A stretch of DNA of 64,000 nt from Rhodanobacter sp. L36. GTDB lineage: Bacteria; Pseudomonadota; Gammaproteobacteria; Xanthomonadales; Rhodanobacteraceae. The DNA lies in assembly GCF_009765755.1 (NCBI RefSeq), contig NZ_LMUV01000011.1:1687444-1751443 (forward strand), in the 5' to 3' direction. Every line of letters starts with the position of its first letter. Position 1 is the stretch's first letter. Position numbers and translations under genes: made by a program. This document shows, piece by piece, positions 1 to 8,213 of the stretch. The notes under the pieces were generated by a model that saw only the letters and a list, made by a program, of their open reading frames with translations, was not told where the DNA came from and made no database searches.

Positions 1-1
1 G

Positions 2-196
2 CTCGATCACGGCCTGAAGATGACCGGCTGCTACTTCGCGATGCTGTCCGCCGGCGCCGGCAATCTGCTGAAACATTTTCAGCCATGGAGCCAGATCCTG
101 CCGTCGTCGATCGGCATGTGCGTGATGGTGTTGCTGACGATTGCGTATGTGCGTCGTCGTTCCATCTCGCCAGTCATGGATGCCGGCACGATTTGA
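2..196 (+). CDS. C-terminal end of a membrane protein (partial, 5' end outside window)
   Basis: An open frame enters from the left edge and ends at TGA 194-196, giving 64 residues. It holds one clear hydrophobic segment (roughly residues 38-50) followed by an Arg-rich cytoplasmic-type stretch. The run H-G-x-K-M-T-G-x-Y-x-A-M-L resembles the conserved H-x(3)-M-x-G-S-Y-x-A segment of DUF2306-like integral membrane proteins, but this is a weak memory-based match. Function is unknown. Confidence 0.55.
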   Translation, partial: LDHGLKMTGCYFAMLSAGAGNLLKHFQPWSQILPSSIGMCVMVLLTIAYVRRRSISPVMDAGTI

Positions 197-206
197 GCAA
201 TTCAAG

Positions 207-347
207 TTATCGCGGCAAGTTCACCAGGTCTGCATCGATGCGCAGTTGGGCGTCTTTCGGTACAAGCACGAGTTCCTCCTGCCCCACGAGGGCGTAGCCG
301 AAACGGCCACGCCAGCTCAGGTCAAGCGAAAACACGCTTACAAGCAT
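207..347 (-). pseudogene. possible 46-residue ORF or C-terminal gene remnant
   Basis: On the minus strand an ATG at 347 opens a frame ending in TAA at 207. The peptide has globular-protein-like composition (alternating hydrophobic and charged residues, ending in N-L-P-R), unlike the neighbouring shadow frames. It could be the tail of a lost gene or a small real gene. No ribosome binding site is evident and I do not recognise it. Apart from this I see nothing in the stretch 197-411. Confidence 0.2.
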
Positions 348-411
348 CGCATCGCATACATGTTGATGATCATTGCGACGTTAATCGCAGGGTTACTTCA
401 TGTGTTGTCGA

Positions 412-975
412 TCAATGGCCGCGTGCAAAAGGCGCAGACGGCGCGCTTGCCGGGCGCGCGGCGTTCTGGAACGAAGGCGTGGGCGCGTTCGAGTATGCGC
501 GTTGGTTGACGGGCCGATAAATGCCGTGATCGTGGTTGTAGAACAGGCGCTGCCCACGGCCGAAGTCGTCGCGATTCGCCAGTGCAAGGCGGTGACCGTT
601 GATGTTTACCCAATACCATGAGCCGTTGGGAACCGGCGAAGTGGACACGTATCCGAACCTGGCGACATAGTCGCCCTCCGAGCGCGGCGTGACCTGCAGC
701 GCAAGGTTGATCACGAACTGGCTGCTCACTGCACGACCTTTGTACGTGGCCGGCTTGGCGATCATTTCGTCCAGGTTCTTCCGCATCAGTCGGTTGATCA
801 CCGGAGACAGTTCAACGGCAGGAGAGGCGTCTGTGACCTGGCCCTTGGCATTCACCTGCACGAGTACGGGAAGATACCGGGGCTTGAACTCGGTGAGCGA
901 GCCGGACGATGCCATCGCGACATTCGCACCGGTCACAAGCAAAGCGGCAACAGCCATCATGGGAAATCGTTTCAT
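412..975 (-). CDS. secreted protein of unknown function, TonB-C-terminus-like
   Basis: 187 residues with a Sec signal peptide (about residues 1-22, Lys-Arg then a hydrophobic core ending A-M-A). The mature part (about 35-135) has a pattern P-V-L-V-Q-V-N-x-x-G-x-V-T-D, a Leu-rich helix, then a strand-rich region. This resembles TonB C-terminal/energy-transducer-like domains seen in small xanthomonad periplasmic proteins. The last 45 residues are Ala/Pro-rich and probably disordered. The ATG at 975 is preceded by a strong GGAGG site. It is probably periplasmic; function unknown. Confidence 0.7.
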   Translation of the reverse strand: MKRFPMMAVAALLVTGANVAMASSGSLTEFKPRYLPVLVQVNAKGQVTDASPAVELSPVINRLMRKNLDEMIAKPATYKGRAVSSQFVINLALQVTPRSEGDYVARFGYVSTSPVPNGSWYWVNINGHRLALANRDDFGRGQRLFYNHDHGIYRPVNQRAYSNAPTPSFQNAARPASAPSAPFARGH

Positions 976-1148
976 GGGAACCTCCGTGGATCATGGATCG
1001 ACGTCGGGGCGGCAAACCTCGGACGCAAGCGGTGCCTGCGCCGGCTCACTGTTCTCCCAAAGCGCGTCCCCGTCAATTAAAACTCTTTTCATGCAGGGCG
1101 GCCGCTTCTTCACCTGACCGTGACCTTGCGGAGTCGTCGCTATGAACG

Positions 1149-1574
1149 TCAGTCGCGAGCTTTTATCACCGTGCTCCACGCGATCAGCATGAGCAGCGCC
1201 GCTTGCAGTGGCAATCGCACGATCAGGAGCCACACCGGAATGTCGAACAGATTCGGGTGCTGGAGCATGTAGATGTTGGCCGGCGTTACCGCCACGGTCA
1301 GCGCCAACAGGCCGATGCCGGCAGCGCGACGTGTTGCGTGCCATACAACGCCGATTGCGCCGAGCAGTTCGAACACGCCGCTGACCAGCACCGTCGCGTG
1401 CGGCCACGAAATCGACGGCGGCACGATGCGCATCTCCGTCCGCGTTGCTGCGAAATGCGCGATGCCGCCGATCAGGAACCAGGCGAATACAAAACAGACG
1501 CCGGCCCTGCGGCCTGGCGTCATGTCATTCCAGCCCGTGAGCCGCAGGACAGGTGAGAGTTTGGCGTTCGACAT
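1149..1574 (-). CDS. DoxX-like small integral membrane protein
   Basis: 141 residues with four predicted membrane segments (about 24-42, 57-80, 84-104, 115-135). The layout and the G-x-F-E-L-L-G-A-I-G motif in the second helix are typical of DoxX/DoxX-like proteins (SURF4-type four-helix fold). The family has no single agreed function. The start at 1574 lacks a clear ribosome binding site; an internal ATG at residue 18 would remove the soluble leader. It is monocistronic and transcribed away from the next gene. Confidence 0.65.
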   Translation of the reverse strand: MSNAKLSPVLRLTGWNDMTPGRRAGVCFVFAWFLIGGIAHFAATRTEMRIVPPSISWPHATVLVSGVFELLGAIGVVWHATRRAAGIGLLALTVAVTPANIYMLQHPNLFDIPVWLLIVRLPLQAALLMLIAWSTVIKARD

Positions 1575-1749
1575 GAGCTGTGCCGCGATGAAGACGCGTT
1601 CAGGCTAACTGCGACGATGTGATGGTTCATCGACGCACGATGTGATCTTCAAGCGGAGCGTGCCTTCTCGATATGGACGCTCATCACCGCATCGCTTAAG
1701 TTGCGGACTTCGCTCACACGTCGACACGACAACTAAGGAGAACAAACGC

Positions 1750-2232
1750 ATGTTCAAGGCATCATGGATCGCTGCCGGTTTACTGCTGGCCATCGCGTCG
1801 GCATCGGCACGGCAGGCAGATACCGTGGCTGCACAAGCCACCGTTGTGCACGATAAGTCAGCGAAGCAGTTGCTGCTGGGAAATCATCGCCTGACGCTGC
1901 AATGGATCAGCTGGACGAAATTCGGTCAGGTCGAAATCACTGACTCGAACGGAAGCCTGCACATGAAAGGCGATCAGAAGAGCGACGTGAATTCCGATTA
2001 CCTGCACATCGACGGCGTCATCACGCAAGTCGATGCCGGATCATTTGCCTTCCGCGGCACTATCGTCATGCAGGTCGGCGACACCAATGGCGGCAAACCA
2101 TGCGCGCGCCAAGGCGATATGACGTTCCGCAAGACCGGTGCCCGCAAATACTGGCGCCTCAAGGAAATGCAGAATCCCTGCGTCCCCGCGGGCGACATGA
2201 CCACCGATTATGTGGACGTCTATCTGCGCTGA
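1750..2232 (+). CDS. periplasmic protein of unknown function
   Basis: 160 residues. The ATG at 1750 is chosen because AAGGAG lies at 1735-1740 and the protein then begins with a clean signal peptide (about 20 residues, cleaved after A-S-A). The upstream in-frame extension lacks signal character. The mature part is strand-rich with two Cys late in the chain (C-A-R-Q-G and N-P-C-V-P), possibly a disulfide. It looks like a small lipocalin- or YceI-style beta domain, but no family can be named. Confidence 0.7.
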   Translation: MFKASWIAAGLLLAIASASARQADTVAAQATVVHDKSAKQLLLGNHRLTLQWISWTKFGQVEITDSNGSLHMKGDQKSDVNSDYLHIDGVITQVDAGSFAFRGTIVMQVGDTNGGKPCARQGDMTFRKTGARKYWRLKEMQNPCVPAGDMTTDYVDVYLR

Positions 2233-2309
2233 ACTGAGCGTGGCGGGGATGATGCGGCCCTTTGCGTGGAAGGTCGCCGTTGCCATCGTTGTCGAAGTTG
2301 TTGCGCATG

Positions 2310-2330
2310 GCCACCGTGTTGAGCGGTGGC
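2310..2330. terminator. hairpin between convergent genes
   Basis: A 7-bp perfect stem GCCACCG/CGGTGGC (2310-2316 with 2324-2330) lies between the + strand gene ending at 2232 and the - strand gene ending at 2396. A second GC-rich hairpin follows near 2351-2381. There is no strong T run on either side, so bidirectional termination is inferred from position only. Confidence 0.3.
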
Positions 2331-2395
2331 CTCGCGATTTGAGTCACACCGCCGGCATCGGTCCTTGACCGGACGCCGGCCCGCTACATGCATAA

Positions 2396-2640
2396 CTACT
2401 GCTGCTGCATTTCCTGTTGTTGCTGCTCCTGCTGTTGTTGTTGCTGTTCCTGTTCGCGCTGCATTTCTTCCTGCTGCTGTTCCTGTTGCTGCTGGTAAGC
2501 CTCGCGTTCTTGCTCGGCCTGCTGCTCTTGCTGCTGCTGGCGTTGCTCGTCTTCTTCCTGCCGCTGCCGGTTCTGTTGTTCCCACTGCTGTTGTTGCGTT
2601 TGCTGCTGCATCTGCATCTGCATCTGCATCTGTTGCTGAT
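2396..2640 (-). repeat. low-complexity CAG/CTG-rich region coding for a Gln-rich tail
   Basis: The DNA is dominated by CTG/TTG triplets on the + strand (CAG/CAA on the coding strand), including a tandem CAT-CTG run coding for alternating Met-Gln near 2611-2634. Such triplet tracts can slip during replication and change the tail length between strains. Confidence 0.8.
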
Positions 2641-3919
2641 TCTGATCATCAGCCTGCTGCTGTTGCAGGTTCTGGTTACTCGCTTGCTGCTGGGCGGCGG
2701 CATTGGCCGTGGCCACTTGGTAAGGATTATTTGATGCCGCCGGCTGCGACATGCGGTTCAGTTGCGTCAGATTGGCGATCGCATTGGCGTGGCCCTGGGC
2801 TGCGGCTTTCTGAAACCAGCCGCCGGCAGCAGCGAAGTCTTTCGGCATGCCCTGTCCGTTCGCATACAGAAGACCGAGATTGTTCTGTGCATCGGCATTG
2901 CCCTGTTCGGCAGCCTTGCGGTAATAGGCTGCCGCCTGTGCATAATCCTTGTTCACGCCCTGGCCGTTCTGATACGAGATGCCGATGTTGTCCAGCGCGG
3001 GGATGTTTCCCTGGTCCGCGGCCTTTCGGTACCACGTCATCGCAACGGCGTAGTCGCGCGGGACGGCCGTGCCGTTCATGTAGGCATTGCCCATCTCGTT
3101 TTGTGCGTCGGGATTATTCTTTGCGGCGCTCTTGCTGTACCAGGCTAGGGCCGCCGCAGGATCCTTCGCGACACCGGTGCCATTGGAGTAGAGAGTCCCC
3201 AGCATGAACTCCGCCTGGGCGTCTCCCTGATCAGCCGCCTTGCGGTAGAAAGCAGCGGCCATGGCATCGTCATGCGCCACGCCTTGCCCATGATGGTAAA
3301 GAAAGCCCATGTTGTATTCGGCATCCGAAAAACCCTGATCGGCTGCCTTGCCATACCAGTTGGCGGCCATGGCATAGTCACGTGCTACGCCTTGCCCGTT
3401 GTAATAAAAAGAACCCAGCTGGAATTCTGCATTCACCTGGCCCTGATCGGCGGCCTTGCGACTCCAGCTCACGGCCATCGCCTGATCCTGCTTCACGCCC
3501 GATCCATTCGAGTAGGCGTTGGCCAGCGACACCTGTGCGCGGGCGTAGCCCTGATCGGCGGCCTTGCGATACCAGGACACGGCGATGGCGAAGTCCTTGG
3601 TCACGCTCCTGCCGTATTCGTAGGAGATGCCCATAGCATTTTGCGAGCGCGCATCGCCCTGATCGGCCGCCTTGCGAAACCAGGGAAGGGCACTGGCCCA
3701 GTCATTCTTGACCTTGTCGAAGTACAGCGCGAGGTCGCGTTGCGCATTGCGATCGCCGTGATCGGCGTCGACCTTGAGCTTCGCCAGCGATGTGGCATCC
3801 GGTGCGGCGTATGCCGCATCGATGCCGGATGAAGCGGGCGCCTGTTGCGCCACGCAGGCAAGCGATGTAACGAGCAATGCGACGCCGAGGATACGGGATG
3901 CAAGGGGAATCAAACGCAT
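2396..3919 (-). CDS. Sel1-repeat (SLR/TPR-like) protein with polyglutamine C-terminal tail
   Basis: 507 residues from the ATG at 3919, which has AAGGA upstream and starts a signal peptide. An ATG 12 codons earlier is less likely. After the signal come about ten Sel1-like repeats of about 36 residues, each with A-x-x-W-Y-R-K-A-A-D-Q-G at its end, covering roughly residues 55-400. The last about 100 residues are almost only Q, E, M and R and would form a long coiled coil or disordered tail. Sel1 proteins are scaffolds for protein-protein contacts, often in envelope or signalling complexes. The partner is not indicated by neighbours. Confidence 0.85.
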   Translation of the reverse strand: MRLIPLASRILGVALLVTSLACVAQQAPASSGIDAAYAAPDATSLAKLKVDADHGDRNAQRDLALYFDKVKNDWASALPWFRKAADQGDARSQNAMGISYEYGRSVTKDFAIAVSWYRKAADQGYARAQVSLANAYSNGSGVKQDQAMAVSWSRKAADQGQVNAEFQLGSFYYNGQGVARDYAMAANWYGKAADQGFSDAEYNMGFLYHHGQGVAHDDAMAAAFYRKAADQGDAQAEFMLGTLYSNGTGVAKDPAAALAWYSKSAAKNNPDAQNEMGNAYMNGTAVPRDYAVAMTWYRKAADQGNIPALDNIGISYQNGQGVNKDYAQAAAYYRKAAEQGNADAQNNLGLLYANGQGMPKDFAAAGGWFQKAAAQGHANAIANLTQLNRMSQPAASNNPYQVATANAAAQQQASNQNLQQQQADDQNQQQMQMQMQMQQQTQQQQWEQQNRQRQEEDEQRQQQQEQQAEQEREAYQQQQEQQQEEMQREQEQQQQQQEQQQQEMQQQ

Positions 3920-4045
3920 GACGAGCACGTCCTTATGTTCGGTAGGAGCGGGCAATCATCATGGAATCGATGGGGCAAGTCGACAGGGAATTCCTACAGT
4001 GCTTTCGATCAGTCGCAACGTGTCGTTCCCGGTGATCAGGAGACG

Positions 4046-4615
4046 TCAGCCTTCGCGCGCACGCTGCCAGCTTCGTGCGCCGATCATCGCCAGCACCACG
4101 AATCCCGCATACAGCACCGACGTGATCAGCAGCGATTTGTAGACGTACTCGCCGACGTAGATCACGTCGACCACGATCCACAACCACCACGCGGCGATGT
4201 GGCGACGACCTTGCCACCATTGCGCCACGAGGCTGAAGGCAGTGAGTGCGGCATCAAGCCAGGGCAGTGCGGCGTCGGTCCAGCGATGCATGGCGGCGCC
4301 CAGCGCGATGGCGCCGATCGCGCCGATCGACAAATGCAGAGCCGCCTGCTTCGGCGGCAATGCAGCAACGCGCACGCGTCCGTCGTCACCGAGATGACGC
4401 AGCCAGCGATGCCAGCCGTAGACGATCAGCGCGGCGAAGGCGAGTTGCAGCAGCGCATCGGAATAAAGCTTCGCGTCGATGAAGATCCACGCATACGCGA
4501 TCACCGACGCCAGCCCGACCGGCCAACACCACGGCCGCCGTCGCGCGGTGAGCCACACGCCCCACGCGCTGATCAGCGCGGCGAAAAGTTCAAACCACGA
4601 CATTTCAGAAGTCAT
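4046..4615 (-). CDS. pnuT: PnuC-family transporter, probably thiamine (PnuT)
   Basis: 189 residues, about seven hydrophobic helices, with PnuC hallmarks: W-P-V-G-L near helix 2, Y-x-D-A-L-L-Q, and a late W-x-L-W-I-x-x-D motif. PnuC proteins carry nicotinamide riboside, but homologues controlled by TPP riboswitches (PnuT) carry thiamine. The gene follows a TonB receptor that has a TPP riboswitch in its leader, so thiamine is the likely substrate. Two starts are possible: 4615 (overlaps the receptor stop by 11 bases) or 4603 (one base beyond it). Either way the two genes are translationally coupled. Confidence 0.82.
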   Translation of the reverse strand: MTSEMSWFELFAALISAWGVWLTARRRPWCWPVGLASVIAYAWIFIDAKLYSDALLQLAFAALIVYGWHRWLRHLGDDGRVRVAALPPKQAALHLSIGAIGAIALGAAMHRWTDAALPWLDAALTAFSLVAQWWQGRRHIAAWWLWIVVDVIYVGEYVYKSLLITSVLYAGFVVLAMIGARSWQRAREG

Positions 4616-6785
4616 AGGTGAGCGACAACCGCGCCAGTCGCGGCGCACCGGGGAAGAGATATGCGTCGCCGCCGGATGTGCCGGTATCGCGCCAGTAGAA
4701 ATGATTGAACACGTTGTCGACGTTGAGTCGCCATGTCAGTGCGTGGTCGCGCCACGCGGTGACATAGCGCAGCCCCGCATCGAACACGTGATACGACGGC
4801 ACGCTTAGCTGACCGTTCGGCGTGGCGACATTGCTGCTTGCATAACGCCAGCCGCCGAGCAGGCTGAGGCCGGCAGCGAACGGCAGGCGATAGTCCGCAT
4901 ACAACGCGGTGCGCAGGCGCGGCACGTTGATCACCTGATGACCTTCGTACGACGGCGTGCCGGTGTCCTGCGCACGTGCCTGGATCAGGTTGAGGCTGGC
5001 AGTGAGGCGCAGGTTATCGGTGACGCGCCCGGCAGCGTTGAGCTCCATGCCGGTGTGCGTTTCGTCGCCGCGCTGCACATAGGTAAAACCTTCGGCTGAA
5101 CTGTCGGGCTGTGCGAACTGATACGGCTGGCGCAACCGATAAAGGGCGGCCTGCAGATCGAGCGCATCGCTCCATGTGAATTTCAGCCCGGCTTCGACTT
5201 GATGCGACAGCAGCGGCGCGAGCGTGATGCCGCCGTTGGACGTCCAGTACGGCGCCTCGTTGCCGAGCGCAAGGCTTTTGCTGTAACTGACATAGGCAGT
5301 CAGCGGCGCGACGGGTTGCCACATCACGGCGGCTTGCGGCAGCAGTTTGCTCATGCGCGTATCGCGCTGAAGCACGCCGGTGTCGTCGTAGGCGCGCTCG
5401 TGCAGGCGCACGAAACGTCCGCCGGCCAGTACTTGCCATTGCAATCCAAGATGGATGCGATCGAGCGCGAATACCGCGCGCTGCCAGCTCGACAACGTTC
5501 GCGCCGATGGCCCCGGTTGATTGGGCGACGGTGCGAAGTACGGTGGATCGACCTCGTCGATGTTCGCGGTGCCGACGTAATCGTAGACATACGGCCGCTG
5601 GTCGAGCGTGCGACGGAACACGCTCGCGCCCATCTCGATTTCATGCGTCAGTGCGCCGGTGTCGAACGAGCCCTTCAGCACGGCGCGCACTTCGTCGTTC
5701 TGGCGCGTGTCGTCGGGGCTGCGAAAATCGTAGACGTCGTAGTCGCCGTTCGGCGCGAAGAAATATCCCGGCGTGGTGCCGCTGGCGCACGTGGGGGCAT
5801 AGAAACAGCCGTAGGCGAAAGCGACGTTGTCATCGATCACCACGTGGCTGTGGCCGCCTGAAACCTGCACGCTCCAGTCGTCGTTGAAGCGGTAGTCGTA
5901 GCGCACGGTCGTGTTGCTGGCGTCGATGCCGACGGGCTGCTGCCACGGTTCGAAGCCGAGCATGCGCGTGCGACTGGGATCGGACGGAATCGTCGTGCCG
6001 CCGAGCAACTGGTAACCGGATACCGAGCGCTGGCCGCTGGTCTGGTAGTCGGTGTCGAGTTGCAGCGTGGCGTTGGCGCTGATCTTCCAGTCCGCCGCGA
6101 ACGAGATGAAAGCGCGGCGGCCATCGGCGTGTTGCACATAGGAGTTCATGTCCTCGTGCGCAACGTTGGCGCGCACGCCGAAGTCCTGGCTGAGCCAGCC
6201 GCCGATATCCGCCGCGATGTAGCGCGAGCCGTGCGAATCGGTGCCGACCGTCACGCTGTGCACGTCGGCCGGCCGCTTGCTGACGTAGTTGATCACGCCG
6301 CCGGGCGCGACCACGCCGGCTTCCAGCCCGGCGAGTCCCTTGAGGATTTCGACACGCTGCTTGTCTTCCAGCGGCACCAGTTGCTCGCCTGCGATGCTCA
6401 TCTCGTTCTGGCGGAAGCCGGTGGCGAGGTCGAGCGGAAAGCCGCGAATGGCGACGTCCTGGTAATAGCCGACGGGCGCGTAGTTGTCGCCAACGGCAGC
6501 ATCGGAGCGCATGAGCTCGCTCAGCGAACGCGGCTGGCGATCATCGATCTGATCGCGGGTGATCACCGTGATCGCGGCGGGTGTGTCGTGCAGCGGCGCG
6601 TTGCCGAAACTGCCGAAGGCGTCCACTTGCGAATTGGCGGCACGATAGCCGTTGGTGCCATTCGCCTTCACGTGAACCGGCGCCAACGTCGTGGTTTGCA
6701 CGGGCGCGGCGGCGTCATCGGCTGCGTGTGCGATCGACACGATCGACAGCAGTGCCAGCGCGAGGGGAGTTCGGTAGAGGGCCAT
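4605..6785 (-). CDS. TonB-dependent outer membrane receptor, probable thiamine/precursor uptake
   Basis: 726 residues from the ATG at 6785, which starts a signal peptide ending A-H-A. Longer in-frame starts would run through the riboswitch and are rejected. The plug domain (about 50-165) contains the D-x-P-A-A-I-T-V-I-T-R-x-Q-I pattern and V-E-I-L-K-G-L...G-G-V-I-N-Y-V. The rest is the beta-barrel, which ends in aromatic Phe as required for outer membrane insertion. The fold is that of siderophore-type receptors, but the TPP riboswitch in its leader and the downstream pnuT argue for thiamine or a thiamine precursor as ligand. Confidence 0.9.
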   Translation of the reverse strand: MALYRTPLALALLSIVSIAHAADDAAAPVQTTTLAPVHVKANGTNGYRAANSQVDAFGSFGNAPLHDTPAAITVITRDQIDDRQPRSLSELMRSDAAVGDNYAPVGYYQDVAIRGFPLDLATGFRQNEMSIAGEQLVPLEDKQRVEILKGLAGLEAGVVAPGGVINYVSKRPADVHSVTVGTDSHGSRYIAADIGGWLSQDFGVRANVAHEDMNSYVQHADGRRAFISFAADWKISANATLQLDTDYQTSGQRSVSGYQLLGGTTIPSDPSRTRMLGFEPWQQPVGIDASNTTVRYDYRFNDDWSVQVSGGHSHVVIDDNVAFAYGCFYAPTCASGTTPGYFFAPNGDYDVYDFRSPDDTRQNDEVRAVLKGSFDTGALTHEIEMGASVFRRTLDQRPYVYDYVGTANIDEVDPPYFAPSPNQPGPSARTLSSWQRAVFALDRIHLGLQWQVLAGGRFVRLHERAYDDTGVLQRDTRMSKLLPQAAVMWQPVAPLTAYVSYSKSLALGNEAPYWTSNGGITLAPLLSHQVEAGLKFTWSDALDLQAALYRLRQPYQFAQPDSSAEGFTYVQRGDETHTGMELNAAGRVTDNLRLTASLNLIQARAQDTGTPSYEGHQVINVPRLRTALYADYRLPFAAGLSLLGGWRYASSNVATPNGQLSVPSYHVFDAGLRYVTAWRDHALTWRLNVDNVFNHFYWRDTGTSGGDAYLFPGAPRLARLSLTYDF

Positions 6786-6856
6786 CGTTCGTCGTCTTCT
6801 GCAGGTGCGGACGAAGCGACGGCGACGCGACCGCCCGTGAAGGACGTGCCGTGTCA

Positions 6857-6937
6857 GCAAGCTCCCTACGCCGGTACTAACCGGGTCAGGTTCCAAGGGA
6901 CTCTCTCAGCCCGGCAACGCCGGGCACCCCCGCTTCA
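6857..6937 (-). promoter_or_regulatory. TPP riboswitch (THI box)
   Basis: Read on the minus strand the aptamer has all the hallmarks: P1 AAGC/GCTT (6935-6932 with 6862-6859), GGGGGTGCC, a GC stem-loop (P3 arm), the CTGAGA core, AACCTGA, and the closing GCGTAGGGA. It lies about 70 bases upstream of the receptor start at 6785, leaving room for an expression platform that could hide the start site or terminate. TPP binding should reduce expression of the receptor and pnuT. Its 5' end is only about 25 bases from the stop of the upstream kinase gene. Confidence 0.95.
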
Positions 6938-6962
6938 AGAACGGCTATTGAAACACGGATCG

Positions 6963-8096
6963 TCAGGCGAGGTCGTGAAGATTTTCCAGAAAGGCTTCGC
7001 CTTGCGCCGTGCCAAACCATGCGGCGTGTCCGCGCAGGAAAATGTCATAGGCCACATCGGCGCTGGTGCGCGCGTGCGTGATGGCGTGGAAATATTCCAC
7101 TTCCGACAATGCGAAATCGACGTGCACCAGCGGCAGCAGATCGGCGAGCAGATGTACGTCGTCGCGACTCAATGTGCGCTGCTGGCGATAGCCTTCGAGC
7201 AGCGTGCGTGCGATGTCGGTGTGTGCAGCGTCCGCGTTTTCCAGCGACAGCCATGCGATCGCGTTGCGCTCGATGGCGGTCGCGAGATCGAACATGGCGA
7301 ACGTGGCGGCGGAAAGTCCGAAGTCGAGTACCGACGTGATGCGCGCATCGTCGCCGTGGTCGCTCCAGCACAGGTTGGAGACGTGCCAGTCGCCGTGCGT
7401 CCACAGCCTTGGCTGCTGTGCGAGTCGCGGCTGCAGCTTCGCGTGCCATGGCGCGAGTACCTCGCGAAGATCGGTGGCCCAGTCACGATCGCGCAGGTAA
7501 TCCGCAAGGCCCGGTCGCTGTGGAAATTGCGCGCGCAAGGCGTCGACCGGATTGGGCGAAGCGATGAGTTCGCAACGCGCGACGAGCAGGTGCGTATCGC
7601 GTTGCGGCGCGTTGTAGCCGGACGCTGCGTCGTGCATCGCGGCGAGCATGCGGCCCGCGGTGAGTGCGTGCATGTGATTCGGCAGCGGCGACCATGAGAT
7701 CGCCTCGCGATACACGTCGACGCCCGCCGCGTGCCGATGGATTTCATAGATCCAGTCGTCCATGGCCAGCGCTGTTTGGCCGTCCATATCCGAAAACACT
7801 TCGGGTACGGGAATGCCTGCGGCACGCTGGTGCGCCATGAAGCGATGTTCTTCAGTCAACGTGCGAACCGTACGCACACTGCAGTGATGTCGCTTGACGA
7901 ATACCGTCGTTGTTTCGGTTTTCACCAGGCACGCCGCCGACAGCGGGCGCGGGCTGTGCCATTCGATGCCGATCGGTCGACCCAGTTGCGGATAACGGCG
8001 CAGCAGCGTGTCGACTTCGGATTCGGTAAGCGCAGGCCAGTCCGGCGCGATGGCATCACCGGCAAGCCCATGCACCTGGTGGATCGTTTCGTTCAT
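6963..8096 (-). CDS. APH-fold small-molecule kinase (phosphotransferase)
   Basis: 377 residues from the ATG at 8096; the longer frame would enter the next gene's upstream region. Motifs of the aminoglycoside-phosphotransferase/choline kinase fold are present: Brenner catalytic motif H-G-D-W-H-V-S-N at 234-241 and D-F-G at 258-260, with an N-terminal V-F-V-K-R nucleotide-binding strand near 65-69. The family phosphorylates small alcohols (choline, homoserine, thiamine, antibiotics). The gene lies directly upstream of the TPP-controlled receptor on the same strand, so a thiamine-related substrate is plausible. However, it is not itself behind the riboswitch. Confidence 0.75.
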   Translation of the reverse strand: MNETIHQVHGLAGDAIAPDWPALTESEVDTLLRRYPQLGRPIGIEWHSPRPLSAACLVKTETTTVFVKRHHCSVRTVRTLTEEHRFMAHQRAAGIPVPEVFSDMDGQTALAMDDWIYEIHRHAAGVDVYREAISWSPLPNHMHALTAGRMLAAMHDAASGYNAPQRDTHLLVARCELIASPNPVDALRAQFPQRPGLADYLRDRDWATDLREVLAPWHAKLQPRLAQQPRLWTHGDWHVSNLCWSDHGDDARITSVLDFGLSAATFAMFDLATAIERNAIAWLSLENADAAHTDIARTLLEGYRQQRTLSRDDVHLLADLLPLVHVDFALSEVEYFHAITHARTSADVAYDIFLRGHAAWFGTAQGEAFLENLHDLA

Positions 8097-8213
8097 GGTG
8101 CGTGCGGGGTTAGATGACGAGTGCCGAAGTATCCCCGAAGCGAAGGCGCTGCGCTTCCGGCGACACGCGGCATCGCGTCTAATGGACTTTCCCTCCACCG
8201 TCGCGGCTTATCG

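Noticed and set aside
6786..6896. 37-residue N-terminal extension of the TonB receptor
   Set aside because: It is Arg-rich, reads through the riboswitch and would precede the signal peptide.
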